A stretch of 64,000 bases of DNA, taken from assembly GCF_014639155.1 (NCBI RefSeq), contig NZ_BMFT01000005.1, positions 124,001 through 188,000 of the forward strand. Direction: 5' to 3'. Shown one piece after another: positions 17,224-26,486 of the stretch. Origin of the DNA: Paenibacillus segetis (GTDB taxonomy: Bacteria; Bacillota; Bacilli; Paenibacillales; Paenibacillaceae). The notes beneath the pieces are model-generated. The model made no database searches. It worked only from the letters and a program-made list of their open reading frames with translations, and was not told the DNA's origin. Each line of letters begins with the position of its first letter. The first letter of the stretch is position 1. The translations under genes were made by a program, and so were the position numbers.

Positions 17224-18372
17224 TTATAGGGTAGCCCAATAGCTGGAAGCTGGCACGGGAGAAAACCACTGATCCAATATATCGTTAACGATGACCTCTG
17301 TAGCCTCGGGCTTACGGAGGTCTTCTATTTGTAATTGCATTTGGATAAGCGAACTTTCGTTACTCCACAGCGATTCAATTTGTTCCGCTAGTTTATAGGC
17401 GTCGTATGAAATGTGGGCAATACCTTTACGCTTCAAATAAAGTGCGTTATTAAGCTCTTGACCAGGAACAGGACGGTAAAGGAATAGTGGGAGCCGACAG
17501 GCAAGTGCTTCGGACAACGTTATACCACCTGGCTTGGTAATAATACAGTCACTGACACCCATCATTTCAGGTATATTATCTAGATAGCCATATAGATGTA
17601 CATCGGTACATTTGCTGAACGTACGCTTTAATCCTCGAAATAATTCTTTATTACGTCCGCAAACAACTAGAATCTGATGGTGCCCGGTTGCGATCAATGC
17701 TTCACAAATATCGCGCAGACCTTTCATAACACCGTAGGCGCCAGCCATCAAAAGAACGGTTTTTTTTGTCGGGTCCAGCTTGGGGAGTATTTCAGTGTGG
17801 GATATGTTTGATTCACCGAAATTAGGTCCAAGCGGTATCCCGCTAGCGAGCACGCGATTGCTCGATATGCCACGATTTGCAATCTCCATTTTTAAATCCT
17901 CAGTCGCTACATAATAGCGGTCCACTTCGGGATGAATCCATCTTCCATGCAAATCAAAATCCGTTACTATATTAACGAGAGGTAGAGATACCCCTGTCTT
18001 TTTTATTAGCTTGGGCATAGCTAGTTGAGGGAATGTATGAATAATAAGATCAGGCTCTTCTTTGGCGATGATCTCCTTAAGTACTCGCATCCCCATTGTA
18101 TTGATCATACTTAGAAATGAAGTGTCAGACTGCATATCTCGGGTCATGTTATAGACCCAACCGTAGACGGAAGGTAAGGCTTTAAAGCTTTGGATATACA
18201 TGAATTTGGTTAATTCATTTAAAAGTGGGTGAGCCTCGGCCATTAAATCCAAGAGTATAATATTGCTGATCCCTTTTCTTTGGAAACAACTTTCGATGGC
18301 TTTTGTAGCTTGATAATGACCATCACCGTAACTTGCATATAGGATCATTATTTTTGGCGATTTCGTATTCAT
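17224..18372 (-). CDS. ugtP: Processive diacylglycerol glucosyltransferase (UgtP-like)
   Basis: 382 residues. A GT28/MGDG-synthase-type protein: N-terminal SYGDGHYQA acceptor loop near residue 14 and C-terminal donor-site block TKPGGITLSEALA near 275-290. It transfers glucose from UDP-glucose to diacylglycerol, giving glycolipids and the lipid anchor of lipoteichoic acid at the inner membrane face. An LtaS-type enzyme is encoded at 44.6-46.5 kb in this window. ATG 18372 with GGGATG upstream begins close to the conserved core; the alternative ATG 18402 would add 10 residues. Confidence 0.85.
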   Translation of the reverse strand: MNTKSPKIMILYASYGDGHYQATKAIESCFQRKGISNIILLDLMAEAHPLLNELTKFMYIQSFKALPSVYGWVYNMTRDMQSDTSFLSMINTMGMRVLKEIIAKEEPDLIIHTFPQLAMPKLIKKTGVSLPLVNIVTDFDLHGRWIHPEVDRYYVATEDLKMEIANRGISSNRVLASGIPLGPNFGESNISHTEILPKLDPTKKTVLLMAGAYGVMKGLRDICEALIATGHHQILVVCGRNKELFRGLKRTFSKCTDVHLYGYLDNIPEMMGVSDCIITKPGGITLSEALACRLPLFLYRPVPGQELNNALYLKRKGIAHISYDAYKLAEQIESLWSNESSLIQMQLQIEDLRKPEATEVIVNDILDQWFSPVPASSYWATL

Positions 18373-18508
18373 GGGCTCATCCCTTCCATTTCCTGTTTTC
18401 ATTAAGATGTGTCAGTAGTTTGTTGTATAAACAAAAAAATAATTAGACACAAAAAAAATGTGTGTTTGGAAGAAAGCTGAAACGTTAAGCTGAATATGAT
18501 ACAATATA

Positions 18509-18671
18509 ATGGATAGGAGGTCGTTTCCAACATATTACGATGACCGTAAGGATCAGTATAAGGTGCAAAACGCTTGCTACCATGCCTGATTTAGCGGGAA
18601 TTTCTTCGAGTATGTCCAGTGTCAAATGCCTGCCGAAAAGGCGGAATTGCAGTTCCCACAACTTCATGAAT
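18509..18671 (+). other. Possible interrupted small coding region
   Basis: In one plus-strand frame, ATG 18509 opens 26 codons (ending YKVQNACYHA), then a TGA at 18587-18589, then the same frame continues open for 26 more codons (FSGNFFEYVQ...FPQLHE) to a TGA at 18669. A TATAAT lies at 18505-18510, so a transcript could start just after it. AGGAGGT at 18515 is not followed by a normal start at a normal distance. Either a decayed gene, a translated leader, or chance. The other open frames here (60-68 codons) lack ribosome binding sites. Nothing else is seen in 18373-18747. Confidence 0.3.
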
Positions 18672-18747
18672 GAACTAACTCACAGTCAACTTTTCGGCGT
18701 TCTCAAAATCGGAGCATTAACCACAAGCGTTCTGGGAGGGAATTAGT

Positions 18748-18936
18748 ATGGCAACGAAAGGTCATAATGAAGTCAAGGAGAGTCTGCGGGAAATGACCCG
18801 AATATTCAGGCCTAAAGACCCGAAAAAGTTTGTTAGGGATTATGTCCGGAAATACCGTATTATGGGCGGATATGAAGAGGAATTGACCCATCTAGTGGAG
18901 AGTGAATTAGGTAAAATGGATTCTTCCGTTTCCTGA
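18748..18936 (+). CDS. Small conserved hypothetical protein
   Basis: 62 residues, highly charged and helical (FRPKDPKKFVRDYVRKYRI), no membrane segment. GGGAGGG lies 7 bases before the ATG, and a strong terminator follows at 18991, so it is very likely a real single-gene unit. Function unknown. Confidence 0.7.
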   Translation: MATKGHNEVKESLREMTRIFRPKDPKKFVRDYVRKYRIMGGYEEELTHLVESELGKMDSSVS

Positions 18937-18990
18937 TACATACCCGGGATCGGAATTAACGGCACCTATTAACTGAGCTTATGTCCTTAC

Positions 18991-19029
18991 TACCGTTCTG
19001 GCGTCTATCGCTAGGTACGGTTTTTTTTT
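18991..19029 (+). terminator. Terminator after the 62-residue gene
   Basis: Hairpin ACCGT...CTGGCG with CGCTAGG..ACGGT (18992-19020) followed by nine T at 19021-19029. Confidence 0.85.
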
Positions 19030-19100
19030 ACCCTGATTCACATATAGTATATCAATGCTTATTTAACGCAGTGTTAAGGCTAGCGAAAGGAGATATAAAT

Positions 19101-19850
19101 GTGAAGGTGAACTTGAAGTCTAATGAGGATATAGCTCGAATTCGGGAATCGGGGAGTATATTAAGCGATTGTCATAAGGAAATTGCGAAGCGAATAGGTC
19201 CCGGAATTACGACGCTTGAGATCGACAGTTGGGTAGAGAACTTCTTGGCACTAAGAGGTGCTACTCCAGAACAGAAGGGATATAGAGGGTATCCATTTGC
19301 AACCTGTGCTTCTGTAAACGATGTGGTTTGTCATGGATTTCCGACCGATCGTAAACTACAAAATGGAGATATCGTTACGATTGATATTGTAGTGAATAAG
19401 AATGGTTGGCTTGCTGATTCGGGCTGGTCCTACAGGATTGGTGAAGTTAGTCCTGAAGCTGAGCGACTGCTAAAGGTTACAGAAAAAGCTCTTTATGCTG
19501 GGATTGCCCAAGCGTTGCCAGGTAAGCGAATTGGCGATATTGGTCATGCTGTAAGTAAGGTTGCGAAGGGAGCGGGGGTCGGCATTGTTAAACCGCTAAT
19601 AGGACATGGGATAGGCCGTTATATGCACGAAGCGCCGGATGTGCCTAATTTCGGGCGTGCTCGCACAGGAATGATACTTGAGTCAGGTATGGTTATTACC
19701 ATCGAACCTATTTTTACATTAGGAGATACAGGTGCTGTACAATGGGATGATGATGGTTGGGGTGTTCGTTCCGCAGACGGCAGTCTTGGTGCTCATTATG
19801 AACACACTTTAGCCATTACGGACAATGGCCCTGTTATACTGACAACATAA
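19101..19850 (+). CDS. map: Methionine aminopeptidase, type I
   Basis: 249 residues. Removes N-terminal Met from new proteins using a two-metal centre. The five ligands are visible in order: Asp in VTIDIVV, Asp in LADSGWSY, His in GHGIGRYMHE, Glu in ITIEPIF and Glu in HYEHTLAI. GTG 19101 follows AAAGGAGAT with 7-base spacing and starts the family sequence; the open frame to 18981 runs through the upstream terminator. It is not beside secY/adk/infA, so it is likely a second, stand-alone MetAP copy. Confidence 0.93.
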   Translation: MKVNLKSNEDIARIRESGSILSDCHKEIAKRIGPGITTLEIDSWVENFLALRGATPEQKGYRGYPFATCASVNDVVCHGFPTDRKLQNGDIVTIDIVVNKNGWLADSGWSYRIGEVSPEAERLLKVTEKALYAGIAQALPGKRIGDIGHAVSKVAKGAGVGIVKPLIGHGIGRYMHEAPDVPNFGRARTGMILESGMVITIEPIFTLGDTGAVQWDDDGWGVRSADGSLGAHYEHTLAITDNGPVILTT

Positions 19851-19910
19851 GAAGTATGCTGCCCTAGGTAGTATGCGAACAAATGGAGCAAAGGCTCTAG
19901 AAAGCGAGAA

Positions 19911-20432
19911 TTGAATAATATGTATAATCGATTTGATGAGATTTATAAGATCATGGAGTCTTCATTTCCGAAATCTGAATTTAGAACCTATGATGGACAA
20001 CGCGCGTTATTATCTAGCCCTTATTATCGTGTGCTTACAGAAACAGACTCTAATGATAAAACGATTGCCTTTCTGGCTAGCTGGGAATTTTCATCTTTTC
20101 GTTTCGTGGAACATTTTGCAGTGGATCCAACATTACGAGGAGGTGGCACAGGCGGAAAGTTGCTGAACAAATATATAAGTCAGTCACAGATTCCTGTTCG
20201 GCTGGAAGTAGAGCCACCTGAGAGTGACTTTGCAAAGCGAAGAATTGGTTTTTATGAACGACTCGGATTTCATCTGAATTCATTTGACTATGTGCAGCCC
20301 CCTCTCCGGGAAGGCCAGCCTCTGTTGCCTCTTAACATTATGAGTTACCCCGATCCTCTGACGGAAGAGGAGTTTGCTCATTTTAAAGAAACGGTGTATT
20401 CCGAAGTTTACAAAATGAATCTGTTAAATTAA
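19911..20432 (+). CDS. GNAT family N-acetyltransferase
   Basis: 173 residues. The acetyl-CoA-binding segment is seen as HFAVDPTLRGGGTGGKLLNKYI (~64-86), a relaxed form of the R/QxxGxG/A motif, followed by FYERLGFHLNS (~118-128). Such enzymes acetylate amines or protein N-termini; the substrate is unknown. The start is uncertain: TTG 19911 or ATG 19920, neither with a strong ribosome binding site. It follows map by 60 bases and ends in a terminator. Confidence 0.85.
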   Translation: MNNMYNRFDEIYKIMESSFPKSEFRTYDGQRALLSSPYYRVLTETDSNDKTIAFLASWEFSSFRFVEHFAVDPTLRGGGTGGKLLNKYISQSQIPVRLEVEPPESDFAKRRIGFYERLGFHLNSFDYVQPPLREGQPLLPLNIMSYPDPLTEEEFAHFKETVYSEVYKMNLLN

Positions 20433-20442
20433 TGATTTGAGA

Positions 20443-20466
20443 AGAGAGCGATGCTCTCTTTTTTTT
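20443..20466 (+). terminator. Terminator after the acetyltransferase gene
   Basis: Perfect 7-bp stem AGAGAGC/GCTCTCT with GAT loop (20443-20459), followed by eight T. Confidence 0.9.
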
Positions 20467-20655
20467 GTCTTTATAGAAGAAAAGTTAACCAAACTGTCAA
20501 AAATGAGCTTTAGCCATAAAAAGGTAAATAAAGCGCAAAATTCGAGAAGATTAGTGCATAAATTTCATCGAATATAAATTTAGAAACCGCTAACAAACAC
20601 TGAATTGGCAAGTTTTTTCGACTTATTACTTAAAATTTAAACTACTTGCTATACA

Positions 20656-20725
20656 TTGACAAAAGATGGGTTCAATCATATATTTAATGGGTGATTGTTA
20701 TTATTGACAAGATGGTATTGATAGT
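20656..20725 (+). promoter_or_regulatory. Promoter region of the cta (caa3 oxidase) operon
   Basis: TTGACA (20656-20661), a 17-base spacer and TATATT (20679-20684) form a near-consensus SigA promoter. A second TTGACA at 20704-20709 is followed 16 bases later by GATAAA. The remaining ~190 bases after the terminator (20467-20655) are AT-rich with no gene. The leader to ctaC is about 110 bases. Confidence 0.65.
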
Positions 20726-20802
20726 GATAAAGCAGATTATTTGTGTAAAAAGTGTGTAAAAATTGTAAATCATCGGAAGAAAACGTGAAGTGGGGTTGAT
20801 CA

Positions 20803-21861
20803 ATGATGAAGCGTTGGAAGGCTATCAAACGGCTGGGGCCCTTGTTTATCGGGCTATCGTTCATGCTGTCTGCATGTGGAAGAGCGGATTTATCGACGCT
20901 TAAACCGCAAGGTACGGTAGCGGCAGGACAGTATGACTTAATGAAGTTGGCGATTAGCATCATGATTGTTGTGATGTTGATTGTATTTAGTATTGCGGCA
21001 TATGTCTATATTAAATTTCGGCGTAAACCAGAGCATAAGGAAGCCCCCAAACAAGTTGAAGGGAACTTCAAGCTAGAGGTTCTTTGGACGGCGATACCAC
21101 TCGTGCTCGTCTTGGTTCTGGCCGTACCTACGATTCAGAAGGTGTTTGCATTTGGTGAAGACTATTCTGCCGACAAGAATGCTATAAAGGTAAAAGTCTC
21201 CTCACATTTATTCTGGTGGGAATTCTCCTATCCCGATTATGGGATTACTACAGCTCAGGATCTTATTATTCCTGCGAACAAGAAGATTTCGCTTGAGCTA
21301 AAGACCATGGATGTACTTCATTCTTTCTGGGTGCCATCACTTGCCGGTAAAACGGATACGAATACGGATGGGACCGTCAATAAAACCTGGATTGAAGCTA
21401 CCCAAGAGGGGGTTTATCTCGGTAAGTGTGCGGAACTTTGTGGTCCGTCTCATGCTTTCATGGAGTTCAAAGTCAAGTCTGTAAGTCAAGAATCGTTCGA
21501 CCTATGGGTCGCATCGATGAAAGAGCCGGTTCAGACGATTGAGGATCCAGCGATAGCTGAAGTGTTTAAGAATCAATGCTTAAGTTGTCATGCTATAGGT
21601 GAGCAAGGTGGATCCGTCGGCCCTAACCTGACCGGGATTGGCAGCCGAGAATCAGTAGCAAGCATTTTGCTGAACTCAGAAGGCAGTGGTCAATTGAAAG
21701 GTAGTAAGCCAGTTAAGGATAATCTGATAGAATGGCTTACCGATCCGCAAGCAGTGAAACCTGGTAATAAGATGCCATCGCCTAAAGAGGATCTTGGGCT
21801 TACTGATAATGAAATCAAAGCTATAGCCGAGTATTTGGCGAATAGCAAAGTATCATATTGA
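20803..21861 (+). CDS. ctaC: Cytochrome c oxidase subunit II with fused cytochrome c (caa3 type)
   Basis: 352 residues. A lipoprotein signal (LSAC, Cys25), two transmembrane helices (~45-70, ~92-112), a cupredoxin domain with the CuA ligands CAELCGPSH (~209-217), then a cytochrome c domain with haem motif CLSCH (~259-263) and the axial Met in NKMPSP. It accepts electrons from cytochrome c through its own haem, outside the membrane. The fused haem domain defines the caa3 type. ATG at 20803 or 20806. First gene of ctaCDEF. Confidence 0.97.
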   Translation: MMKRWKAIKRLGPLFIGLSFMLSACGRADLSTLKPQGTVAAGQYDLMKLAISIMIVVMLIVFSIAAYVYIKFRRKPEHKEAPKQVEGNFKLEVLWTAIPLVLVLVLAVPTIQKVFAFGEDYSADKNAIKVKVSSHLFWWEFSYPDYGITTAQDLIIPANKKISLELKTMDVLHSFWVPSLAGKTDTNTDGTVNKTWIEATQEGVYLGKCAELCGPSHAFMEFKVKSVSQESFDLWVASMKEPVQTIEDPAIAEVFKNQCLSCHAIGEQGGSVGPNLTGIGSRESVASILLNSEGSGQLKGSKPVKDNLIEWLTDPQAVKPGNKMPSPKEDLGLTDNEIKAIAEYLANSKVSY

Positions 21862-21917
21862 TCTTTGGTGCGTCTTATGCAGCATAGATGCATAGGAAAT
21901 TAAAGGAGGTACAAACC

Positions 21918-23807
21918 TTGGCTCATGCTCACAGTGTCAAACGGCACAAAGGTTTGATGGATTGGTTAACAACCGTCGATCACAAGAAAATAGCTATTCT
22001 GTATTTAGTAGCCGGGGGGTTCTTCTTCGGTATTGGCGGAATTGAAGCGTTATTGATTCGTGTTCAGCTTGCCAAGCCGATGAATGATTTCGTATCGGCT
22101 CAGCAATTTAACGAGCTGATTACGATGCACGGTACGACGATGATCTTCCTTGGTGTCATGCCGGTCATTTTTGCTCTAATGAATGCGGTCATCCCGCTGC
22201 AAATTGGAGCACGTGATGTAGCGTTTCCTTTTCTGAATTCACTCGGATTCTGGACGTTTCTATTCGGTGGATTGTTACTTAATCTCAGTTGGTTTATGGG
22301 TGGTGCACCGGATGCCGGATGGACATCATACACTCCGTTATCAACTAATGCGTACAGCTTGACACACGGTGTCGACTTTTACACGATTGGTCTACAGATC
22401 GCAGGTTTGGGTACGTTGATTGGGGGGCTTAACTTCCTCGCGACGATCATTACAATGCGTGCGCCGGGTATGTCCTTTATGCGGATGCCTATGTTCACTT
22501 GGACATCCTTCGTTACGTCGGCGATGATTTTGTTCGCATTCCCAGCGGTTACTGTAGGGCTGGTATTGCTTACCTTTGACCGGATTTTAGGAGCTAATTT
22601 CTTCGAGGTATCGAAGGGTGGTAACCCCGTACTCTGGCAACATATATTCTGGATCTTCGGGCACCCTGAGGTGTATATTTTGATTCTGCCTGCGTTTGGT
22701 GTTATTTCGGAGGTTATCAGTACCTTCTCTCGTAAGCGTTTGTTTGGTTATAGTTCGATGGTGTTTGCAACGATCCTGATTGCCTTCTTGGGCTTCATGG
22801 TTTGGGCACATCATATGTTTACGACTGGGCTTGGGCCAGTAGCGAACGCGTTATTCTCCATCGCTACGATGTTAATTGCGGTTCCTACAGGAATCAAAAT
22901 CTTTAACTGGTTGTTCACGATGTGGGGCGGGCAGATTCGCTTCACTACTGCTAATTTATTTGCAGCGGGTTTTATTCCAACGTTCGTTATGGGTGGGGTA
23001 ACCGGAGTCATGTTGGCCTCAGCACCAGCTGACTATCAGTACCACGATACATATTTCGTTGTGGCGCACTTTCACTACGTGATTGTTGGTGGCCTTGTTC
23101 TTGGCTTGTTCGCGGGACTCCATTACTGGTGGCCTAAAATGTTTGGAAGAATTCTTAGTGAGAAACTAGGGAAGATCGAATTTTGGACGTTTATTATTGG
23201 TTTCCAGTTGACCTTCTTCGTTCAGCATTTCCTCGGGTTAATTGGGATGCAACGTCGGGTCTTCACTTATTTACCGAATCAAGGCTTTGATCTTATGAAC
23301 TTGATCAGTACAATAGGTGCATTCTTAATGGGTGTAGGTGTGATTGTGTTCCTAGTTAACATTGGCATCACATCTCGTAAACCTGTTGGTGCAGCCAATG
23401 ATCCTTGGGATGATGGACGGACGCTCGAATGGAGTATTCCTTCACCGCCACCGGAATATAACTTCAAGCAAATACCACTTGTACGTGGTCTTGATGCTTT
23501 TTGGAAGGAAAAAGCGGCTGGTCATACAGAAATGACACCGTCAGAGCCTGTTGGACCGATTCATATGCCATCTCCAACTATTCTTCCATTTGTGATGTCG
23601 TTAGGTATTTTCATTGCTGGTCTTGGATTTATGTTCACTAGTGATGACTTTGGAAATAGCTTTTTGAATTTTATATTTAACAACTATATTGTTACAGGAC
23701 TTGGGCTAGCGGTTACCTTCGGATCCATGCTGCTGCGTTCGCTCTTTGACGATCATGGTTGGCATATTGAAGAGGATGAACTGAATGGGAAGGGGGTCAA
23801 GGCATGA
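21918..23807 (+). CDS. ctaD: Cytochrome c oxidase subunit I
   Basis: About 629 residues, 12 or more transmembrane helices. Catalytic haem-copper subunit that reduces oxygen and pumps protons. Seen: FGHPEVYI (Cu-B His and cross-linked Tyr, ~248), WAHHMF (two Cu-B His, ~297) and VAHFHYV (haem ligands, ~384). The TTG at 21918 follows AAAGGAGGT with 9-base spacing and gives the usual start AHAHSVKRHKGL; the frame from 21888 lies before this site. It overlaps ctaE by 4 bases. Confidence 0.97.
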   Translation: MAHAHSVKRHKGLMDWLTTVDHKKIAILYLVAGGFFFGIGGIEALLIRVQLAKPMNDFVSAQQFNELITMHGTTMIFLGVMPVIFALMNAVIPLQIGARDVAFPFLNSLGFWTFLFGGLLLNLSWFMGGAPDAGWTSYTPLSTNAYSLTHGVDFYTIGLQIAGLGTLIGGLNFLATIITMRAPGMSFMRMPMFTWTSFVTSAMILFAFPAVTVGLVLLTFDRILGANFFEVSKGGNPVLWQHIFWIFGHPEVYILILPAFGVISEVISTFSRKRLFGYSSMVFATILIAFLGFMVWAHHMFTTGLGPVANALFSIATMLIAVPTGIKIFNWLFTMWGGQIRFTTANLFAAGFIPTFVMGGVTGVMLASAPADYQYHDTYFVVAHFHYVIVGGLVLGLFAGLHYWWPKMFGRILSEKLGKIEFWTFIIGFQLTFFVQHFLGLIGMQRRVFTYLPNQGFDLMNLISTIGAFLMGVGVIVFLVNIGITSRKPVGAANDPWDDGRTLEWSIPSPPPEYNFKQIPLVRGLDAFWKEKAAGHTEMTPSEPVGPIHMPSPTILPFVMSLGIFIAGLGFMFTSDDFGNSFLNFIFNNYIVTGLGLAVTFGSMLLRSLFDDHGWHIEEDELNGKGVKA

Positions 23808-24430
23808 CGACACCACATGCACAGCAGACTACAGACACAATTCCCCATGAATTAGAAAAGGCGACGCTTGAAGGCCGGAATAAGGTGTTAACCTTTTGGC
23901 TATTTCTCGGCGGTGAGTCTGTATTGTTTGGTACTTTGTTTGCTACCTTCCTGACACTGCGAAATCAAGTGGCCGATGGTCCTTCAGCTAGTGAACTATT
24001 CAATTTACCCATGACGGCGGCGGCAACATTTATCTTGCTTGTCAGTAGCTTAACAAGTGTTTTCGCCATTCAAGCGATGCATCGAGGAAACAAGAAGTCG
24101 CTATCAGGTTGGCTCAGTGTAACGGTATTATTGGGATTAGCGTTCCTTATATTGGAGATTTATGAATTTAGGGAATACATGGTTCACGAGGATTATAGTA
24201 TGACAACAAGCGCCTTTAGTTCTGCATTCTATACGCTTGTTGGATTTCACGGGGCACACGTGTTATTCGGGATTCTATGGATCGGTATTCTAATTGGTCA
24301 GTTAGCTAAGAAAGGACTCAATGTTGTGACGGCTCCAAAGATATATGTATCCGCGATGTACTGGCATTTTATCGATGTGGTGTGGGTATTTATCTTCACA
24401 GTTGTCTATCTCCTTGGGAAGGTGGCGTAA
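23804..24430 (+). CDS. ctaE: Cytochrome c oxidase subunit III
   Basis: 208 residues with five transmembrane helices. Family signature FHGAHVLFGI and the C-terminal YWHFIDVVWVFIFTVVYL are visible. Non-catalytic subunit that supports stability and oxygen supply to subunit I. The ATG overlaps the ctaD stop (ATGA), so the two are translationally coupled. Confidence 0.96.
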   Translation: MTTPHAQQTTDTIPHELEKATLEGRNKVLTFWLFLGGESVLFGTLFATFLTLRNQVADGPSASELFNLPMTAAATFILLVSSLTSVFAIQAMHRGNKKSLSGWLSVTVLLGLAFLILEIYEFREYMVHEDYSMTTSAFSSAFYTLVGFHGAHVLFGILWIGILIGQLAKKGLNVVTAPKIYVSAMYWHFIDVVWVFIFTVVYLLGKVA

Positions 24431-24433
24431 GGG

Positions 24434-24763
24434 ATGGAAAATCAGGATAATCATCATCATGATGGTTCCGTGATCAAGCGTCGTCATAGGCAAGAAGGAC
24501 CCCAGAAGCATGTGATCGCGTTTATATTCTCGATCATCTTAACACTCATCGCCTTTGCCGCTGTTGCGGCTGGGGGAGTGAATACGGCATTTACCGTCAT
24601 CCTGCTGCTGGTCATGGCAATACTCCAGGTACTTGTGCAATTGGGTTACTGGATGCATCTTAAGGATAAAGGCCACTTGTTACCCATTATATTTATGGCC
24701 GGTGGATTCTTTGTAGCTGGTACGGCGATTATTACAGCGCTGTTCTGGATGTGGTGGTCTTAA
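24434..24763 (+). CDS. ctaF: Cytochrome c oxidase subunit IVB
   Basis: 109 residues. A His-rich N-terminus (NHHHDG) is followed by three transmembrane helices (HVIAFIFSIILTLIAF; LQVLVQLGYWMHL; final FWMWWS), as in the bacterial subunit IV family. Starts 3 bases after ctaE, with AAGGTGG inside the end of ctaE as ribosome binding site. Confidence 0.93.
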   Translation: MENQDNHHHDGSVIKRRHRQEGPQKHVIAFIFSIILTLIAFAAVAAGGVNTAFTVILLLVMAILQVLVQLGYWMHLKDKGHLLPIIFMAGGFFVAGTAIITALFWMWWS

Positions 24764-24786
24764 AGAGGTTGTTCAACGATTGAAGA

Positions 24787-24818
24787 AGAGGCGGGCTTGC
24801 TTATAAGCCCCCTCTTTT
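24787..24818 (+). terminator. Terminator after ctaF
   Basis: Stem AGAGG(c)GGGCTT / AAGCCCCCTCT with loop GCTTAT (24787-24815), followed by four T. It ends ctaCDEF; ctaG begins about 60 bases later and may be expressed by read-through. Confidence 0.8.
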
Positions 24819-24880
24819 GTATATTCAGGGGGTAGTTCACAATTTAGACAGATTTAATAGCGGTGGAGGGAGGTTTTAGT

Positions 24881-25771
24881 ATGCTAGGCTTAGAATATTT
24901 CAACTTTGTACAAGTCTGGGATCCGGTATTTCTAGCAGTCATGTTACTGATAACTGCAGGTTATTTCTTGCTAGTGGGCCCGTTAAGTGAGAAACTTGGA
25001 GAAGGACAATCGATACCTGCTAGCAAAAAAGTGTTGTTTGTCTTGGGCATGTTGTTGCTTTATTTGGCTCAGGGAGGACCTATCGATTTATTGGGTCATA
25101 TGATGTTCAGTTTTCACATGGTTAGCATGGCTCTATCTTATTTGATTGCTCCACCGCTGTTAATGTTAGGTATTCCACCTTGGGTATGGCGTGTTATAAT
25201 AAGATTTCTGGCTAGAAGTCCACTTCACCGATTGAAATTTCTAGCAACGCCAATTGTGGCGGCAGTGCTCTTTAACGGTTTGTTCTCGTTCTACCACATA
25301 CCTGTTATTCATGATTATGTTATGTTGCACTTTGGAATCCACCGGTTATATTATGTCATCTTGTTTATCGCTGCAGGACTGATGTGGTGGACGCTTGTTA
25401 ATCCCTTGCCTGATGCGGCAGAAGGCCAGAGTCTGAAGAAGATGGGTTTTATCTTCCTTAACATGGTGCTATTAACACCTGCCTGCGGATTGATTATCTT
25501 TGCGAGTGAGCCACTGTATGCTACTTACAGTGATCCGGCAGTGTGGGCAAAGGCAATGGGATACTGTATACCCGGTGATACGACCTATCTGCTAAGTCAA
25601 TTCGGTGGACCACAGTTCTTTGGATACTTGAAGCCTGCTATCGATCAGCAGGTCGGTGGAATTCTCATGAAGTTTCTTCAGGAGATCATTTTTGCTTCGA
25701 TGCTGGCGTATGTCTTCTTTCAATGGTACAGGCAGGAGAATCGGAATGATGACGAAGAGAATGTCGCTTAG
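24881..25771 (+). CDS. ctaG: Cytochrome c oxidase assembly factor CtaG
   Basis: 296 residues, about seven transmembrane helices with the caa3_CtaG pattern (LYLAQGGPIDLLGHMMFSFHM...ISYLIAPPLLMLG-like block, and FYHIPVIHDYVM). Needed for forming active caa3 oxidase, probably at the copper centre. The ATG at 24881 follows GGAGGGAGG; the start at 24863 lies before it. Positioned directly behind ctaF, as in Bacillus. Confidence 0.93.
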   Translation: MLGLEYFNFVQVWDPVFLAVMLLITAGYFLLVGPLSEKLGEGQSIPASKKVLFVLGMLLLYLAQGGPIDLLGHMMFSFHMVSMALSYLIAPPLLMLGIPPWVWRVIIRFLARSPLHRLKFLATPIVAAVLFNGLFSFYHIPVIHDYVMLHFGIHRLYYVILFIAAGLMWWTLVNPLPDAAEGQSLKKMGFIFLNMVLLTPACGLIIFASEPLYATYSDPAVWAKAMGYCIPGDTTYLLSQFGGPQFFGYLKPAIDQQVGGILMKFLQEIIFASMLAYVFFQWYRQENRNDDEENVA

Positions 25772-25814
25772 TTCTGAAGTAAATATTTATGTTTGTTGAA
25801 ATAGGAGGATGGAA

Positions 25815-26279
25815 ATGGATCTATACACATTGTTTCCGACGATCAGTACAGCCTTCATCGTTATAAGTGCTGTGTTGGTTGCCATCGGATGGGGACTCAT
25901 TATCAAAGGCAAAAGAGAAGCTCATAAGAAAACGATGATCGCTGCCGCTATTGCTGCAGTACTCTTCTTCCTTATCTACTCGTCACGTACGGTATTTATT
26001 GGAAATACATCGTGGGGTGGCCCGGATGACCTGAAGGGCTATTATCAGACGTTTCTTATTTTCCATATCGTGCTCGCGACTGTTGCCGCTGTATTCGGCA
26101 TAACGACGCTGATACTTGGCTTCAAGGAGAAGTATGCAAAGCATCGTAAATGGGGAAGAACAACCGCAGTCATCTGGTTCTTCACGGCGATTACCGGTGT
26201 GGCTGTGTACGTACTGCTCTATCTCTTATATCCAGGTGGACATACTCAAGCGGTATGGAGAGTGATATGGGGATACTAG
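25815..26279 (+). CDS. DUF420 membrane protein (YozB/CtaM-like)
   Basis: 154 residues with four transmembrane helices and conserved His residues (EAHKKTM; FHIVLATVA; HRKWGR) typical of DUF420. In Staphylococcus a homologue (CtaM) is needed for haem-copper oxidase activity, which fits its place beside the cta genes. The ATG 25815 is chosen because GGAGG ends immediately before the first ATG (25809). A terminator follows. Confidence 0.88.
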   Translation: MDLYTLFPTISTAFIVISAVLVAIGWGLIIKGKREAHKKTMIAAAIAAVLFFLIYSSRTVFIGNTSWGGPDDLKGYYQTFLIFHIVLATVAAVFGITTLILGFKEKYAKHRKWGRTTAVIWFFTAITGVAVYVLLYLLYPGGHTQAVWRVIWGY

Positions 26280-26317
26280 GTTATAAAATAAAACATTAAT
26301 AGTTCGCCTATACAGAA

Positions 26318-26350
26318 AGACTTTTGAGACATTCTCAAAAGTCTTTTTTT
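26318..26350 (+). terminator. Terminator after the DUF420 gene
   Basis: Perfect 12-bp stem AGACTTTTGAGA / TCTCAAAAGTCT with CAT loop (26318-26344) followed by T7. Confidence 0.92.
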
Positions 26351-26486
26351 GCGTTGATAGACATAACTATAGGGCTTACAACCAGTAGACATTATTGCAT
26401 CATTATGTATCCAGTAGATCATCATTATGAATCAATAAGGTTAGATTGTGGATGAAAAATTATTGTTTTAATTTGGAAAAAAGGTA

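Noticed and set aside
18587..18589. Selenocysteine decoding of the in-frame TGA
   Set aside because: No SECIS-like hairpin follows and no selenoprotein family is recognisable.
18485..18667. 60-codon minus-strand frame with one hydrophobic helix
   Set aside because: No ribosome binding site, start and end do not fit neighbouring signals; probably chance.
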